Part shown: piece by piece, positions 63,120-64,000 of the stretch | How positions within the stretch are numbered: the first letter of the stretch is position 1 | Layout: each line of letters begins with the position of its first letter | Source of the DNA: Clostridium sp. | GTDB taxonomy: Bacteria > Bacillota > Clostridia > TANB77 > CAG-508 | Length of the DNA: 64,000 nucleotides | Direction of reading: 5' to 3' | NCBI GenBank assembly: GCA_018371855.1 | Contig: JAHAKD010000005.1 | Span: 1 to 64,000, forward strand | Notes under the pieces: model-generated | Told to the model about the DNA's origin: nothing | What the model saw: only the letters and a program-made list of their open reading frames with translations | Databases searched by the model: none | Made by a program: the position numbers and the translations under genes

Positions 63120-63914
63120 ATGGGAGAAGTAATAGTTATAACATCTGGTAAAGGAGGAGTAGGAAAAACAACTACAACAGCTAACTTAGGTTCTGCCCTA
63201 GCATTAGAAGGAAAAAAAGTAGTATTAGTAGATACAGATATAGGGCTTCGTAACTTGGATGTCGTAATGGGACTAGAAAATAGAATTGTTTACGATATCG
63301 TAGATGTTGTAGAAGAAAAATGCAAATTAAGACAAGCATTAATAAAGGACAAGCGTTTTCAAGAATTATTCCTATTACCTGCTGCCCAAACAAGAGATAA
63401 AAGTGCAATAACAGAAGAACAAATGAGAAATCTAACAAACCAATTAAAAGAAGAATTTGACTATATTTTAATAGACTGTCCAGCCGGAATAGAACAAGGA
63501 TTTAAAAATGCAATCATAGGGGCAGATAAGGCAATAGTTGTAACAATGCCAGAAATTTCAGCCATAAGGGATGCTGATAGAATAATAGGATTATTAGAAT
63601 CATCAGAAATAAAGAATCCACAATTAATTATAAATAAATTAAGACCAGAAATGGTTAGAAAAGGTAAGATGATGGATGTTGATGATATAGTAGATTTATT
63701 ATCAATAGAACTTTTAGGAGTAGTACCAGATGACGAATATGTAATTACTCAAACAAATAAAGGGGAACCTGTTATATCTAACAGAAAAGCACCTTCAGGT
63801 AAAGCATATATGGAAACTGCTAAGCGTATTCTAGGGGAAGATATAGAAGTAACAATACCAGGAAGAGAAAAAGGATTCTTGGCAGCTTTAAAAAGATTTT
63901 TTAAAAGAAAATAA
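63120..63914 (+). CDS. minD: Septum site-determining ATPase MinD
   Basis: The 264-residue ParA-type ATPase has the deviant Walker A SGKGGVGKTTTTANLG, VVLVDTDIGLRNLDVVMGLE, LIDCPAGIEQGF, and a C-terminal amphipathic, Lys-rich helix (GFLAALKRFFKRK) that targets the membrane. It positions the division site with MinC. No minC is upstream; the gene after it looks like minE. SD AAGGAGGA. Confidence 0.94.
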   Translation: MGEVIVITSGKGGVGKTTTTANLGSALALEGKKVVLVDTDIGLRNLDVVMGLENRIVYDIVDVVEEKCKLRQALIKDKRFQELFLLPAAQTRDKSAITEEQMRNLTNQLKEEFDYILIDCPAGIEQGFKNAIIGADKAIVVTMPEISAIRDADRIIGLLESSEIKNPQLIINKLRPEMVRKGKMMDVDDIVDLLSIELLGVVPDDEYVITQTNKGEPVISNRKAPSGKAYMETAKRILGEDIEVTIPGREKGFLAALKRFFKRK

Positions 63915-63933
63915 GTAGCATTGGAGGTAAAAT

Positions 63934-64000
63934 ATGTTCGAAAATATAGTAGGTTTCTTCAAAAAATTATTAAAAAAAGAAGAGGAAGAAGAAAACAATA
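63934..64000 (+). CDS. minE: Probable MinE, N-terminal part (truncated by window end)
   Basis: ATG at 63934 with SD TTGGAGG, 19 bp after minD. The 22 visible residues (MFENIVGFFKKLLKKEEEEE plus NN) form an amphipathic start, as in the MinE membrane-targeting helix. The acidic run is less typical. The assignment rests mainly on position behind minD. Confidence 0.55.
   Translation, partial: MFENIVGFFKKLLKKEEEEENN

Overview
The window is very AT-rich and looks like the chromosome of a low-GC, endospore-forming Firmicute of the class Clostridia, probably an uncultivated gut-type lineage. Spore genes are frequent (sleB-ypeB, spoIIID, yabG, sipL, yunB, spoVAC/AD/AE). SipL is a clostridial rather than a Bacillus spore-coat factor. 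A four-subunit pyruvate:ferredoxin oxidoreductase, a 2[4Fe-4S] ferredoxin and an Fe-S uracil-DNA glycosylase point to an anaerobe. No complete mobile element, prophage, rRNA operon or CRISPR array is visible.

Layout. 0-4.2 kb: end of a surface protein, then mgtA and a UgtP-like glycosyltransferase on the minus strand. 4.4-8.5 kb: sleB-ypeB and the c-di-AMP phosphodiesterase gdpP. 8.55-9.1 kb: an intergenic region with a tight cluster of DnaA boxes beside an A-rich tract. 9.4-11.6 kb: tRNA-Arg, a beta-helix surface protein with an NPHTG sorting signal, and a frameshifted class B sortase. 11.8-18.9 kb: scpB, proS, two membrane-anchored unknowns, a CmpB-type membrane protein, a REC-GGDEF protein and a tandem SseB-like protein. 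19-24 kb: sporulation block (spoIIID, yabG, veg, sipL, yunB) and a short FtsZ. 24-36 kb: addB and housekeeping, repair and metabolic genes up to leuS. 36.6-38 kb: infC-rpmI-rplT behind an L20-type leader. 38-43.4 kb: the spoVA genes on the minus strand, split by a plus-strand two-gene cassette encoding an HExxH protein. 43.5-52.5 kb: rsmB, a pilin-like pair, ROK kinase, walR-walK-lepB-holB-ricT and ferredoxin. 52.7-58.1 kb: one giant surface protein. 58-61 kb: porCDAB on the minus strand. 61.4-64 kb: an unknown 502-residue protein, minD and the start of a probable minE.

The most unusual signal outside the genes is a family of short palindromic repeats (arms GGGATTT/AAATCCC or GAACTTT/AAAGTTC around a GGGACG core). 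Copies sit in at least a dozen intergenic spots, often exactly at gene 3' ends, where they supply the stop codon of several genes and act as plausible terminators. A second palindrome family occurs at 11.7 kb and 30.2 kb, and in the latter place it is nested inside a copy of the first. Several genes (gdpP, walRK, holB, ricT, yabG, veg) lie near oriC in Bacillus subtilis. That makes the DnaA-box cluster at 8.83-8.95 kb a reasonable candidate origin or DnaA-binding locus, although dnaA itself is not in the window.

Together the genes cover spore formation and germination, envelope display, nucleotide second-messenger turnover (c-di-AMP, c-di-GMP, possibly ppGpp), translation and anaerobic pyruvate metabolism. 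All assignments come from reading the sequence and recalling family motifs; no database search was run.
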